Part shown: one piece after another, positions 23,000-34,238 of the stretch
Position numbering within the stretch: position 1 is the first letter of the stretch
Layout: the number at the start of each line of letters is the position of its first letter
NCBI GenBank assembly: GCA_016748015.1
Contig: JAAOMT010000664.1
Span: 1,195,550-1,259,549 of the forward strand
Length of the DNA stretch: 64,000 nucleotides
Direction of reading: 5' to 3'
Origin: Geosiphon pyriformis
Lineage: Eukaryota > Glomeromycota > Glomeromycetes > Archaeosporales > Geosiphonaceae
Notes under the pieces: model-generated
What the model saw: the letters and a program-made list of their open reading frames with translations, nothing else
Database searches by the model: none
What the model was told of the DNA's origin: nothing
Made by a program: the position numbers and the translations under genes

Positions 23000-23690
23000 T
23001 TGATGGTTGAATAAGCCCATTGTTAAGCATCCGTTGTATTTCTTCTCTAATAAATTGGTGGCTTTTTGGAGCAACTCGGTAGGTTTGTTGTCGTCTTGGT
23101 TTGGCATTTTCTGTATAGATTTGGTGTTGAACCAAATTGGTTCTTCCTAAGTCATTGTTGTTTTCAGCAAAAATATCAGCAAATTCTGCAATTAGCTCTT
23201 TGAGCTGGTTCTGTTGTTGTGATTCAAGTTGTCTCATGTTGATTCGAGATAGTTTTTCCATGACAACATGGTAGTTTTCAGAGCTGGGGTTTGGGTTAAT
23301 TTTTGGTAGTGAATGTCCAATGATTTCCAAAAAATTGGAAACTGTTTGGGGTAGTTTTTGTTGAAAGATGTTATTGTGAATGACTCCAATTTCTAAGTTA
23401 TTTAATAAAACTATGAGATAATTGTTGGAATTGTAAAAAGTAACTCGGACTTTCTTTGTTCCTTCTAGAATATAAATGTTTAGGATCGAGATATTATGTT
23501 CCAAGCAGACTTGTTCATTGGATTCAAAAATTTATTGTGTGGTTGTTGGCTTTGGGCAGGTATAGATTTCTGGATGTTCCCCAAAGAATGAAATAGTAAT
23601 TGGTTGTGGAAGTCGTAAAATCTGGTGAGATTCACTTTGTTCATTAAGAGCTATGTTTATTGGAACTGTGAATCGTCCAGTTGAACCAAA
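23000..23690 (-). pseudogene. Element A dUTPase-RT linker region
   Basis: Open pieces 22926-23504 and 23532-23720 lie in the polyprotein frame, separated by a TAA that is CAA in B and C. The part nearest RT (QHQIYTENAKPRRQQTYRVA then EEIQRML) is the usual pre-RT segment of gypsy pol. The more N-terminal part (ITISFFGEHPEIYTCPKP) has no recognised domain. Confidence 0.7.
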
Positions 23691-24060
23691 ACCATTGGTT
23701 TTTCTTTCACTTTTTCCCAATTGTTCTCTTTAACTGACTAATTGTAAACCTGAAATGTTGATTAAGAGTAAATAAATAGTTTGAGCAATTTTTTCAGCAT
23801 GTTCAATCTGAAAAGGTTTATCAGTTTCATTTTGTAATATGATTGTAATGTCTTCTGTATATCCAGCATCTATGATTCCTCCTTTAACATTGATTCCTTT
23901 GCTTGCCAATGATGATTGTGAAGTGATTTGGACCATTGCTCCTGATGAGATTTCAAGGGCAATTTTGAGATTAATCTTGGTAAGAGAATTTGGTTGAAAA
24001 ACCAAAGTGTCTTTTCCTGGATATTGTAGATTGTATCCAGCATCAATTTCATGTGCTTTT
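23690..24060 (-). pseudogene. Element A dUTPase domain
   Basis: All five dUTPase motifs are visible in order: AGYNLQY, SQSSLASKGI, GGIIDAGYTEDI with catalytic Asp and Tyr, EHAEKIAQTIYL and GFGSTG. The open piece 23730-24260 covers motifs 1-4; a TAA at a Gln codon (CAA in C) precedes motif 5. Motif 1 has Asn for the usual Asp. Among the copies this is the least damaged dUTPase core. Confidence 0.85.
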
Positions 24061-24860
24061 TCAGGCTTTATTTCTTGTTCATTGTTGTTAAAGTATTTGA
24101 GCTGTAAAGCAGGCTGACTTTTAATAAGATAGATAGATGTCGTTTCAATTTCTTCCATTGCTTTAGGTTCACCAAATTCGATTTCATATTTGTTACTTTT
24201 GCTGGATAATGGAATGCTAAGGGCATAGCATTTAGAACACCATTGTTTATCACAAGGCATTATGCATTCCTCACATTTATTTGCTCTAGCTGTTGAGCTT
24301 AAGCTTCTTTGGTTGGGTAGGTGTGACTTGCGATTTAATGGTACATTTCTACTTCATCTTTATAATCGAATCCAGCTAATTCCAAAGTATATTCAATATA
24401 TTCAGTTTCTTTCATTTGAAGGACATCTTTGGTTTCTCCGTTAATTAAAACCATGGCAAGTTCATAGATCATTTTGGCGTTATGGAGGTAATAATAGAGT
24501 TTGTTGAGGGTACTATTGTATGCAACATTGAAAGGTGTTCCATGTTTTACCTTTTCTGCAATAGAAAGAGCATATTGGCAAGTTTAATCACAGACTCTTC
24601 CTCTAAATGTGACATTAATTCAGTTACATTCATCGGGAAGCTGCTTTCCACAAGTAAGACAGGGTGTTTTATCTCATTTTCTGCTTCTTTTGATCAAGTG
24701 GTCCCATTATTCTCGATGGCAGGCATTGCAGTAGTAGCAGATATGACTTTCATATTCTTTCTCAGGTGAAATACAAGCTCCCATTAACAATAGTTTCTTG
24801 TGGCAGTCCTTATATTTAAGGGGAATATAGAGGCATTGTTTCCTTGGTTTAGGCTTTGAG
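24060..24860 (-). pseudogene. Element A Cys-rich segment between protease and dUTPase
   Basis: A roughly 220-residue region with several Cys pairs: CHKKLLLMGACISPEKEY, CYYCNACHRE and a MPCDKQWCSKC motif just before the dUTPase. The spacing suggests two or three zinc sites; that is inference. A deletion near 24255-24300 breaks the frame, and one Gln codon there is TAA. No known family recognised. Confidence 0.6.
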
Positions 24861-25079
24861 TAAGGGATATTCCATCCAGAGGTTTCAGGTTCAGAGTGTG
24901 GAGTAAAATGTTCTTGTTCAGTTTCCTTGGCCCAATTGGATGTTGATTCAAGAGCCATGAATGTTTTGATTATTGGTTTTTCTTCTTCTGGTTTGAATTC
25001 AAAAGCTGGGGCTTTTTCAGAGTATTTGTTGAATATACCACAAGTGGCAGGTACTCGGGCATGTTGTCTTTGGTAAGAG

Positions 25080-25480
25080 ATTTGTAGCTCTTGGGTTTCC
25101 CAGTCTAATTTCACATTGGCTTTTTGAAGCCAGTCATTTTCGATAAGAGCTTAATACTGAGGAGCATCTATTACAAGAACTTTGACTGGAATAGTGATTC
25201 CATCAAGAGTGAACAGAAAATTGTCAATTTCTCCCACTGGAGTTTTTTTCATGTCATCAGCAGTGACAATTACTGTTTGAGCTGGTTAGTCAACATTTCT
25301 CTTTAACTGTTGCATCAACTGGTAAGTAATAATACTTCCAGCAGATCCATTGTTTAGGATTAAACAAATTGTCTTTCCTTTAACTTTAGCTTTAGTATAC
25401 ATAGCTGTAATTGCTTTCTGTTCATTTGCAACAGCATTACTGAGTAGAAATGATGATTCATTGGCTTTGAACTTGAAAGA
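25080..25480 (-). pseudogene. Element A aspartic protease
   Basis: The active-site loop reads LILNNGSAGSIITYQL (in 25286-25684), so the catalytic Asp and its neighbour are Asn. C keeps LILDSGS at the same place. The distal part has DAPQY-type residues before the end. This is a single-domain retropepsin, expected to act as a dimer. Confidence 0.8.
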
Positions 25481-25689
25481 AAAGATATTAGAGAGATTGG
25501 CATTTTCAGCAATTTTGGCTGGTAGAATAGTGGTATGATTATGAGAAAAATTTTGTTGTTGTGCTGCAGCTCTACCTTCCGAGAGTACAGTATAGTGAAA
25601 ATCCTGTTCTTCTGGCATTGTTAAATAACTGGGTTGAGTATAATAGTGGTTGGGTTTTGGTTGAGTGGAATTTTGGGAAACCAATTAGT

Positions 25690-27495
25690 TGTTTGAACTA
25701 ATTCTATTGTTGTTTACTTGGTATCAGTTTTGTGGTGTAAATTGATTTTGTGTAATCAATCTTCAAGCAGGTACCTAATAATGTTGTGTGGGTGGTTGTT
25801 GGTATTGCTGTTGGATTGGCTGTGGGGCAGGCTGATAATAATTATTTTGGTATTAAGGTCTTGGTGGATAGTAAGCTGGTGGTGGAGGTTGATAATAAGA
25901 TTGCTGTAGTAAAGGGTAATATTGATTATTCCTCTGTTGTTGGTCTCATTGCAATTTTCTACAATCGCATTTCCAGTGTCCTAGAATTCCACAATAATGA
26001 CAATTTTGGATTTGGTTGTTGGATGATGGTCCGAAGTTGTTTTGATTGCATTGTTGTGGGGGTTGGTATCTTTGTGGTTGTTGTGATTGCTGCAGCTACT
26101 GTTGTTGCTGTTGGTTGGTGAAGTAGTTTTCGACTTTCTTGGTTAATTGGTCAATCTTTTTTTCAGCTGCTGAGCTAGTTTCTCCAATAACAAGATTAAC
26201 AAGTTTGGTACAGTTGGCTTTTTCTATAGTCATTTCATAGTTTTTTGCCTGTTAAATAGCAGTGACTAAATCTTCTGGTACATGTGAGCAAACTTTCTTG
26301 ATAAGTTTGTCTTTTAGTCCAGCAATGAATTAGTCCAAGATTTGTGCATTGAAGTAGTATTCATTGGTTTCCAATTGGTGAATCCTTCTAAGCAGTTTGT
26401 TGAATTTCCCAAGATAGGTCATAACTGATTCACTTGGTTCTTGCTTGATATTTTGGAACCAATTTCGAAGGGTAATAGAAGTGTTATTGTCAGTAAACTG
26501 TTCTAAAAAAGCAGTTTTGAATGCTTTCTAGTATTCTGGTGGAGCTTCCAAGTTTTCAAACCATTCATCAGCTGTTCCTTGTAAGAAGTATGAAATTGCT
26601 TTTAACATTCTGGCAGCATTCCAACCATTTGCATCTCCTGCTTTTAAGACTTTGTCAAGCTATTCTTGAGGACTGGTTTTGCTGTCTTCTCTTGTGAACT
26701 TAGGGATTTTTGCAATATATGTGGAGGCCATTTCTTCTTTGTTTTCTGAGTCTTCTGTTTCTTGTTTTGCTTCAGTTTCTTTGCTTTCCAAACTTTCTGA
26801 ATGATTACTTTCATTTTCCTGTAGGTAATCAAGAAGGTAGTGCTAATTGAGATTGGTTCTTGTTGTTGAATAGGGCTTTTGGGTGACTGAAAATCTTCTA
26901 TTCTTAAAAATCAAATAAAAGGTGAATTTGGTGTTTGTGGTTGAGCAAGTGAAATTGGAAATAGTGTGATAGAAAGTGGTAATTTGATGTTGGTTCTTTG
27001 TTTAGGTGTTTGCAAGTGTTTGGCAGTTGTCTTTGTCAATATTGGAGTGTTTGGAGTGGTTTTTGAGTGTTGTTTTGCTTTTTATTTGCCTTTGTTGCTT
27101 GTTTTTGTTTCTGATTCAGAGTCAAAAGAGTATTTGGACTGCACTGGATATTTTTCTTCACAATACTTGATAATGTTATAATTGAGTTCTTAAAAGTAGG
27201 TGGCAAGTGTTTCACTGTTAAGGTCTTCAGTTCCTAATCATGAATAGTGCACTAAATTATTGTAGAGATTGCTTCTAACTTCTGAAATGTTGTAATTTCT
27301 AAGAAGATAATTGTTGATATGATTTTCAATATATAGGTAAAATGTTCTCTTGACAATTTCAATTTCGTCTGGAATGTTGAATCTTTGTTTGCAATAGGTG
27401 TAAATTGACTGGTAATACTCTAGAGTTGCTGTGTTTGGTGTGGTTGCCACTTTGAATTTTGTTGTTGCTGTGTTATTTCCATGAGAGAGCACCAA
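25690..27495 (-). pseudogene. Element A gag with CCHC zinc knuckle
   Basis: Gag-family capsid region (26100-27495) followed by a knuckle at 25961-26002 (CHYCGILGHWKCDC, all ligands intact) and a Gln/Tyr/Pro-rich linker. The frame is open from inside the primer site with no AUG before LEYYQSIY; the only nearby AUG (27481-27483) is in another frame. Stops include TAG for Trp at about 26655 (TGG in B and C) and TAA for Gln at about 26250. Plus-strand Val/Gly-rich ORFs 25718-26121 are shadows of the linker. Confidence 0.8.
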
Positions 27496-27496
27496 A
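27479..27496 (-). promoter_or_regulatory. Primer binding site of element A
   Basis: Adjacent to the 5' LTR the minus strand reads TTTGGTGCTCTCTCATGG, nearly identical in B and C. TGG, two bases inside the LTR end, would pair with the CCA end of a tRNA that I cannot name. Confidence 0.7.
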
Positions 27497-28475
27497 TGTT
27501 ACTGGAAGTTTTTGATCTCTTTTCTTAAATGTTGTTTATGTCTGTTTGCTGTGAATTCACGTTTTCTGGATGTGGTTGAACCTCCAGTAACTGAATTTAT
27601 CTTCAAATTATCTCCTATAATTTAAATTGCTGGGCTTATAGTGGAATAGCCAATTTTGTGCCAGTTACTTGACTGTAGTTACGTTGTAGTAAACGTCAAC
27701 TCTTTCCCAGGAATTGCTTGTCTGGAAGCTCACTAAAAATGTGTAGTTACTTTGCTGTGAAAGTTAACTCTTCTACAGGAATCTTGTCTGTAGGCTACCC
27801 TAATAATTGTAATAAAAAAAAAACAGAAAAATAAAAGAAATGTAAAAGAAATAAGATTTTATCAAAAGAAACGTTTTCTATCCAGGCCTGAAGTCACTAA
27901 TAGTTTACTGAAATTGGTAGCTAATCAATTTCAAAATATTAGTTGGGTTTTGAGGATTTTTCAAGTGCAATAATTAAAAAATTTGGTTTTTCAAATTATT
28001 TAATATTTATTTCTTTTTGTGTGTATAAGAATGGTTCTAAGTGATAAATCTAAAGTAAGATACATTTTTTCAAAGAGAGAAGCTTTTCTTTTATACAACT
28101 TGTCATAACACTATTTTATGAACTTAAACTTTGCTATTTTCTACAATTTCACTAAACTAAAGATACATTTCAGCAAACTACAAGTTATTTCTGCAAACTA
28201 TTAGATATTTCAGTGAACTATCAATTATTTTGGCAAATTTCTACAAATTTCGGTGAACTTTTTGAATGTTACATAGTTCAGAGTATTGTATGATTGATCA
28301 TCGCAATTAGGTTATATTTATGTTATGTGCAAATTAGGTTATTAATTAAATGATAATTTCAGACATTCTGCTAATGTAATAAGTGATAATTTGAACGATA
28401 ATATATGCTAATTAATGATAGGAATTATAAAGATAATTTTATGCTAAATAATATTTCTAATTTCGTCTGGTAATA
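27497..28475 (-). repeat. 5' LTR of element A
   Basis: 979 bp, starting TGTTACTGGAAG and ending TCTGGTAATA; the last CA has become TA. CTTTTATA at 28088-28095 is a TATA box (TATAAAAG) in the minus orientation, about 45 bp downstream of the 20-bp repeat array. Confidence 0.93.
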
Positions 28476-28479
28476 ACAT
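28476..28479. repeat. Target duplication ACAT, right of element A
   Basis: Second copy of ACAT, paired with 18584-18587. Confidence 0.85.
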
Positions 28480-29450
28480 GTAGCCAAAACTGTGGAAGAT
28501 TATAATATCTAAACATTAAAAAATCAGTTTAGAGCACTTTTATTTACCTTGTTAATAAAAACAACTGTGCATAATTTTGGAATTTTTTTGAAAAAACTAG
28601 TGGAAAAACTTGTATCATAAATTAATTATTAGTTATTGGCAATAAGACTTGTTATATCATGAATAACTTTAATTTTGATAAAAAATTGGAATCTGTTTTT
28701 TACACAGAGCTGATTTTTGGTGGTGTAAAGCTTTTTTAGACTAGAATAAATTTGGTTTGTTGTAAAAGATATGAAAATTTTGGACATTTATTTTTAGAGT
28801 GTAACATTTTTAGTTTTCTCCATCTTTTTTTCTATAAAGATATTTAAGAAGTTTGTTTCAGATAAAATTTGTTTTCAGTTAGCCAAATTATTTGCCAAAA
28901 AAAACATTTCTATTTTTTGTCTTGTTATATTTGGTGGCCAGTTATAAGCTTAAGTAGTTTTGGTGGCTTCTGCTTCTGTTTTTCATAATTTGTTTACTGG
29001 TTTTGGTTCTTTTCTCTCTAATGTCTCAAATTTTGTTAGAAGATTTTTTTTTATTGTGCTTGATAATTTCTCTTTGAATGCTCATTTGGTCTTTTTGGAA
29101 TACTTTTTAGAGTTTTTAACAGATTAAGTCTCTGGAATTGCACATAAAATCAGTAATATAAAATTGGTTCTGTTGGTTCTATTTTTTTCTCCTTAAGTAA
29201 CAATAAATATATTAGCTTTTGATCTAGATTTAAATTTGAGCATAGTTTTAAATGATTTGCAAATCTTGTTCTTACCTTTTTTTTTGGGCATTGGTAAAGC
29301 TTAGTTTTGAATTTAAGTAGTTCTAAAATCTTAACCATTAAGATAGGCAGTTTAAAATCTATGTTGATGGCCTTTGAAGCTTTTGTTAGTTCAATTTTGG
29401 TAAAATTAGATCTTTTGTATGTTAGTTTAAGTTTTTTTGTAAATTTTTTT
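28480..29450 (+). pseudogene. LINE2 ORF1, C-terminal part
   Basis: Continues ORF1 after element A (VAKTVEDYNI). A degenerate knuckle reads CKRYENFGHLFLEC near 28757-28800, with Tyr for the second Cys. Later parts match LINE1 (KKNISIFCLVIFGG against KKSILISYSAVFGG, and SGIAHKI against SGIMHKL). Stops interrupt. The minus ORFs 29150-29338 and 29427-29660 are shadows. Confidence 0.65.
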
Positions 29451-29459
29451 TTCTAATAA

Positions 29460-30560
29460 GTAAGTTAATTTAAAAATAGCCATATGTAATGTCAAAGAAA
29501 TAAACAATATTGCAAAACAAAAGAACATTGTTTGTTGGTACAGAGATAAAAGTAATTCTATTTCTATTATTACAGAAACAAAGCTAAGAAGCAAAGTTTG
29601 CTCTTGGTTAATAAATAAGTTTAATAAGATTAGAGTTTTTATCTTTGATGTTAACTTCAATTATTTAGGATCTGATGTTGCTGTGATAATTAACAATAAT
29701 ATTATGAGACATATGTACAAAATTTCAAAGGTGGCTAATTAACTTTTGTTGATATATTTGCTATTTAAAAATTGTTTTTTGGTTTTTATTTTGGAATTGT
29801 ATACTAAAACCACTCTGAAAAAAAGATTAATTCAGTCATGCAAAATTAACTTAATAATAGCTGAAGCATTAAATAATAGTATTTTTGTGGTTTTTAAAAG
29901 AGATTTAAATAAAAATAAATCTGGTTACAGTGCAAGTTCAAGAAGTTTTTGAACATAAAATTATACAACTCTCTTAGTGATTCAACTCTAAAGGAGTTAA
30001 GAAGTACATAAATTTTGTTTTAGTTAGTAATAGTCTTAAGAGTTTTTCTGTTAATTAACAAGTTTATTGTCCAAATGAGTTTTTTAATACTGATTATATA
30101 GTTGTTTTGGCAGATATTAATTTGGAAGAACTCCTTAATTTTTATTATATTTTAGTATACAAATAGGCTATCAAGAATAGATAGAAGTTTAAAGTTAATA
30201 GTATTAGTAAAAAAACCTGGAAAAAGTTTAGAGATTTGTTACTGGTTGCTGCTCTGGCTGCTGTTGACAACTTTAAAGACTATAAAGGTAGACTTAACAT
30301 CAATAAGATATGGAAACTGCTCAGTTAAATGGTAGAACTTTGCTGTTAATACCATTTTTTTAAAAACATAATTCAAAAGTTATGATATACTCAAGTATGC
30401 TGCATCTTTTAAGTTTTACAAATTAAAATTACTGATGTTTAAAATCTTGAAAACATATAAGCTAGATAATATAAAGAAAGTTCAAGCTTTAGTTGCTAAG
30501 TGGATTGGGTTGAATTCTGTTTAAACTATAAAATTCAAAAACGTTTTTAATAATAATTAT
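29460..30560 (+). pseudogene. LINE2 ORF2 endonuclease and linker
   Basis: Endonuclease signatures: SIITETKLRSK with the catalytic Glu near 29560-29590, GSDVAVIIN, and a remnant FKRDLNKN near 29895-29920 for the GDFN motif. The catalytic His motif reads FFNTDYIVV near 30080-30105 where LINE1 has FNTDHKAV, so His became Tyr. In the next line LINE1 Gln and Trp positions are both TAG. Confidence 0.65.
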
Positions 30561-32150
30561 AGCAAAATCTTAATCAAACAATTGTTGACTTATTCCAAGA
30601 GGTTTTATAGATTTCATAAACTATTAAAATTTAAGGTGGCTGAGGATTCCCAAATTAAAGCTGCTATTACCAAATGCATAAAAGCCTTTACCAGTAACAA
30701 AAGTTATATAATAAGAAGTATACTGAAAAGACTTTTCAGAAAAGTTATATTGAATTATTTGGTAGATAATAGTAATCTGGTTTTGGAATCTGATTTAGTT
30801 AAGTATAAGATTGATTTAATTATGAAAAATTGGATCAAAAAATGTGTAGTTAAAGATGCTTTTTCTGTTTGTTGGCAAAGTCAGTTTACACCTGTTAAAT
30901 ATGTTAAGAATAAAATGTTTTCTGGTGTTATAGAATGTATTAGTCTTGATAAATTCTTGTTAATAGTTAATAATCTTTTTAATAACAAGACTACTAAACT
31001 GTTTAGTATTTCTAATGAGATGTAAAAATAATATAATAAGTGTGTTTTGGATCTTTTTTTGTGTTTATTCAATTTGTGCTTAGTAGTTGAATTTGTTTCT
31101 AATGTCTGAAAAGAGATATAAGTGTTAATAATTCCAAAGTCTTATGAATGAGAGAAAGTTTTAATAAATATTAAACCAATTGCTTTTATTGAGACAGTAA
31201 AGAAGATTTTTTCAAAAGTTTTGTTTGATCAGATATCTGGAGTCTGCAGTAAGCATAATGTTCTGTGAAAGAATAATTTCTTAATGTTAAAAAGCATTTT
31301 AACTCAATCTTCTATCTTTACTATTGGGTCTGTAGTAAAGAATGTCTTGAAAAAAAGCAGGGAGATATGATTATTACTTCAGAATATAAAAAAAGCTTAC
31401 AATTTAGTTGGATGGTCACATTTGAAAAAAAGTCTAAGAAAAATTAAAATGTGTGATAAATTTATTAAGTTTTTTGGTCATATTTATAATAATCATAAGA
31501 ATAGAATAATAATAGATTTTAATTTATATAGTACATGATAGTCTGAATTAGAGTAAAGTTTTTTTGTCTCTTTTCTAAAAAATTTTTTATAACTCTTTTT
31601 TGTGTGAAGTAAAAAAGCATAATTTAGTTTTTAAGTATTATATAAATTCTAAATTTATTTCTAAAACTGGCAGGATTAAAACAAATGTTGATTTAATCTC
31701 TTATCTGGCTGCTAATGTTTTCATGAATGATACAATTTAAATTGCCAATTGTTATATAATGACACAGAACATTCTAAATATTGTTAGCAAGTTTTTTAAC
31801 ATTATAAATATTTCAATAAATACAAAAAAGACAATGACAATTTTAATAAACCCAAGATTTAATAGTATCTCTTTGAATATAAGTGGTTCTTCTATTTTAG
31901 TTACAAAAACTGGTGAAATTTATTAGTGTTTGGGCATCTTTTTGTCAACCAAGAATCTCTTTGGTTTGAACATAAAAAAAGCCAATTCAGATGTAAAGTT
32001 TTTTACATTAATAGTTTTGCACAAAGTTATTTTAGACAAGCAATTTTTTTATTTGGTTTTTGTAGTTTTGCAGCCAATTAGATATAAAACTCAGTTCAGC
32101 TTTATTAACAAAAGTACATATAATAAGTAAAACTATTTGATCAAAAAAGA
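30560..32150 (+). pseudogene. LINE2 ORF2 reverse transcriptase
   Basis: The piece 30582-31025 (147 codons) ends at the fingers motif FSISNEM. The palm motif reads LLLQNIKKAYNLVGW near 31375-31410. The catalytic loop at 31720-31740 is FMNDTI followed by TAA, where LINE1 has FVDDTIW: Asp to Asn and Trp to stop. The thumb region is open at 31930-32130. Confidence 0.75.
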
Positions 32151-32635
32151 CTTAAAAACCAAGACCAATTTACTGAAAGATTTTCTTAATGAGACCATAT
32201 ATCATTCATCTCTATATAATTTAAAGCTCTTTAATCAGATTTAGATAGAAAAAAAGATAGTATCAATAATAAGCCTCACCAATGTTCAAAGTATTCTTGA
32301 TTGATTTTTTTCGATATAGGTTGTTGGATTTACAGATATTAGGCTGAGTTTTTCATAATTTTTTTCAGTTTCTAGTTAGGTTAAAAATCAATTTAATAAA
32401 CAACTTTCTTGTCAGTATTGCTTAAATTTTTCTACTTAATAGAATTCAATTGCACAATGATCTGTTTTGTGCTTTTTATCTTAAAAATGGGATTTCTGTA
32501 ATGAACATTTTGGATTAAGTAGAATATTTTCAAATTTATAAGTCTCTTAAGCATTTTGGCATAGTTTTTGCAGATCAATTTTTAAATAAACATAGAATAT
32601 GTTTCTCTTAAAAAAATTTTTGTTATTAGAAATAG

Positions 32636-33100
32636 TTGAATCTTAAGAGCCCAATTTTTTTTTGGTTTGTACAAGTTTTAGAGTTCATTAGAAGTAATGG
32701 TTTGGCTTGCAACATTCAATCTGTTTTTAACTGTAGTTCTAATACAAATGTGTTTAATGCAAATAGCTTTTATATTATTTGCTCTTGGTTGAAAAATGCT
32801 TTATTGTCCAAGATCTTAATATACATTAATAATTCTGTAAAAAAATTTGGGTTTTCTAATGTGGTTGGTAGTGCTGTTACTTACTTTTCTGATTTAGATC
32901 TGGGCATAAAAATGAAAGTTTATGGTTTGTTTTTGTTGATATTGGCTGAGCTGCAAGTTATGGTTTTGGCTTTTAAGTACATTCTGGTTCTTTTTAATAT
33001 TGTAATCTTTTCTGATAATTAAGCTTCTATAAATATGTATCAAGCTAAATTGAGGTTAATAACATCTAACTTCTGTAATAAGTGTTAAATTAAGTAATAT
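32636..33100 (+). pseudogene. LINE2 ORF2 RNase H
   Basis: The 128-codon piece aligns with LINE1 RNase H: ILIYINNSVKKFGFSNVVGS (Asp to Asn at the first site), then LLILAELQVMVLAFKYI with the catalytic Glu kept, then VIFSDN before a stop where the next Asp lies. Confidence 0.75.
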
Positions 33101-33458
33101 TATGTTAATAATTTGGTTAAAAATAAAAAAATTTCTGTGAATTAAACAAAGATAAAAAGTTATTTCAGCATATTAGACAATAAAATCTAATAAGTTGATT
33201 GATCAAACTGTATTTTTAAGGCTTACTTTTTCAATAAGCATTCAAAAAAACTTTTTGTTGGCTATTGGTATGATAATTTTTGGCAATGTTTAACATTTTA
33301 TTAAGGCTATATACAATATTATGAGGTGTTTTCAGTAAAAAATTAGTTCTGGTGTTAATGCAATAGAATTTTTGTGTGTTGATAACATTAATTAGAAGCT
33401 CACTGTCTTGGTTTAGTATTCCAATTCTCATATGGCAGCTGGCTACATGAGCAGATAA

Positions 33459-34099
33459 ATGACTGGCCTGCATATGTATTTAATAAAAGCAGTTTATAAA
33501 AAATTACTTATAGTAATTAAGAAGCACTTATACAATTATGGCTATTCTAATGTGTTATGTATGTGTTGTAAAAAAATAGAATTTTTAGATCATAGTTTCA
33601 ATTGTAGCTTAAATTCATCCATCTGTCAAAATTTATTAAATAAATGTTCTTTTTTTTTAAAATTTTCGACTAAAACAAAATTGGTTTTGTTTATAGTTCT
33701 TCAATTATTGGTTTTATGTATTTCTAATGTAAATTTATATACTGTCTTATGCAAAAAATTCATGCTTGAAAATTGGTTAATGGAAACCATAGCCACTTTT
33801 GGGAACACTAATTTTGTTGCAACCAAAATAGTTGATTTTGTGTATAGTTTAGTTACTGTTCATAAGAAGTGAGTTTAGGTGCTTAATTCGAGACTTTAAG
33901 TTAATATAATTGTAAAAGTTTATTAAGTGAAAATGGTTTTTTGTTTGATGCCATTTGTGATATTTTTGCTAAGATCTTAGATAGTGTGGTATAATTATTG
34001 GAGATGAAGGAAGATTATGCTATTAGTTTTGGTTTAAAAGTAAGTTATTTGTTTTTTGCTAATGCAATAAGGAATGTTATTATTAATATTGTTGTATAA
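33459..34099 (+). pseudogene. LINE2 ORF2 C-terminal zinc region
   Basis: The 137-codon piece contains YSNVLCMCCKKIEFLDHSFN, the CCHC-type motif of this LINE group, with the last Cys nearby. After 33872 stops are frequent, but the end (AISFGLKVSYLFF, then IINIVV and TAA at 34097-34099) matches the ORF2 end of LINE3. Confidence 0.75.
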
Positions 34100-34227
34100 T
34101 GTAGTTTTAATTGGCCAGATGACTGGTCATATATAGCAAATATGTGATTTATATTTAATTTAGAACTCTAGATAATTGTATTGTATTAGATAATGATTAA
34201 GTCTCACTTATAAAATACAATAAAAAA

Positions 34228-34238
34228 AATTTATTACT
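34228..34238 (+). repeat. Target duplication right of LINE2
   Basis: AATTTATTACT, matching 16725-16735. Confidence 0.6.

Larger units (their letters stand above)
18588..28475 (-). mobile_element. Element A: complete Ty3/gypsy retrotransposon, family 1
   Basis: 9,888 bp with two 979-bp LTRs and a 4-bp ACAT duplication. Internal order on the minus strand: primer site, gag with CCHC knuckle, protease, Cys-rich segment, dUTPase, RT, RNase H, integrase, third ORF. Structurally complete but inactive: protease Asp, both RT loop Asp and the second integrase Asp are all Asn, and many Gln or Trp codons are stops. Confidence 0.95.
16736..34227 (+). mobile_element. LINE2: non-LTR retrotransposon, split by element A
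   Basis: Plus-strand LINE homologous to LINE1, inserted in the K LTR with an 11-bp duplication. It carries ORF1 (17700-18587 plus 28480-29450) and ORF2 (29460-34099), with A-rich 3' end TAAAATACAATAAAAAAAA. Catalytic residues are altered and stops are dense, so it is older than LINE1. The 5' 960 bp (16736-17700) has no counterpart in LINE1 and may be a separate captured fragment. Confidence 0.75.

Noticed and set aside
17208-23530. Reassigned genetic code with TAA/TAG read as Gln
   Set aside because: Many in-frame TAA/TAG do fall at Gln positions, but others replace Trp that is TGG in a sister copy (A about 26655, C 53859), and TGA replaces Arg and Trp. Simple transitions explain all of them.
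25718-26121. Val/Gly-rich plus-strand ORFs, repeated at 46042-46272
   Set aside because: They are antisense shadows of the Gln/Tyr/Pro-rich gag linker and recur only because the element recurs.
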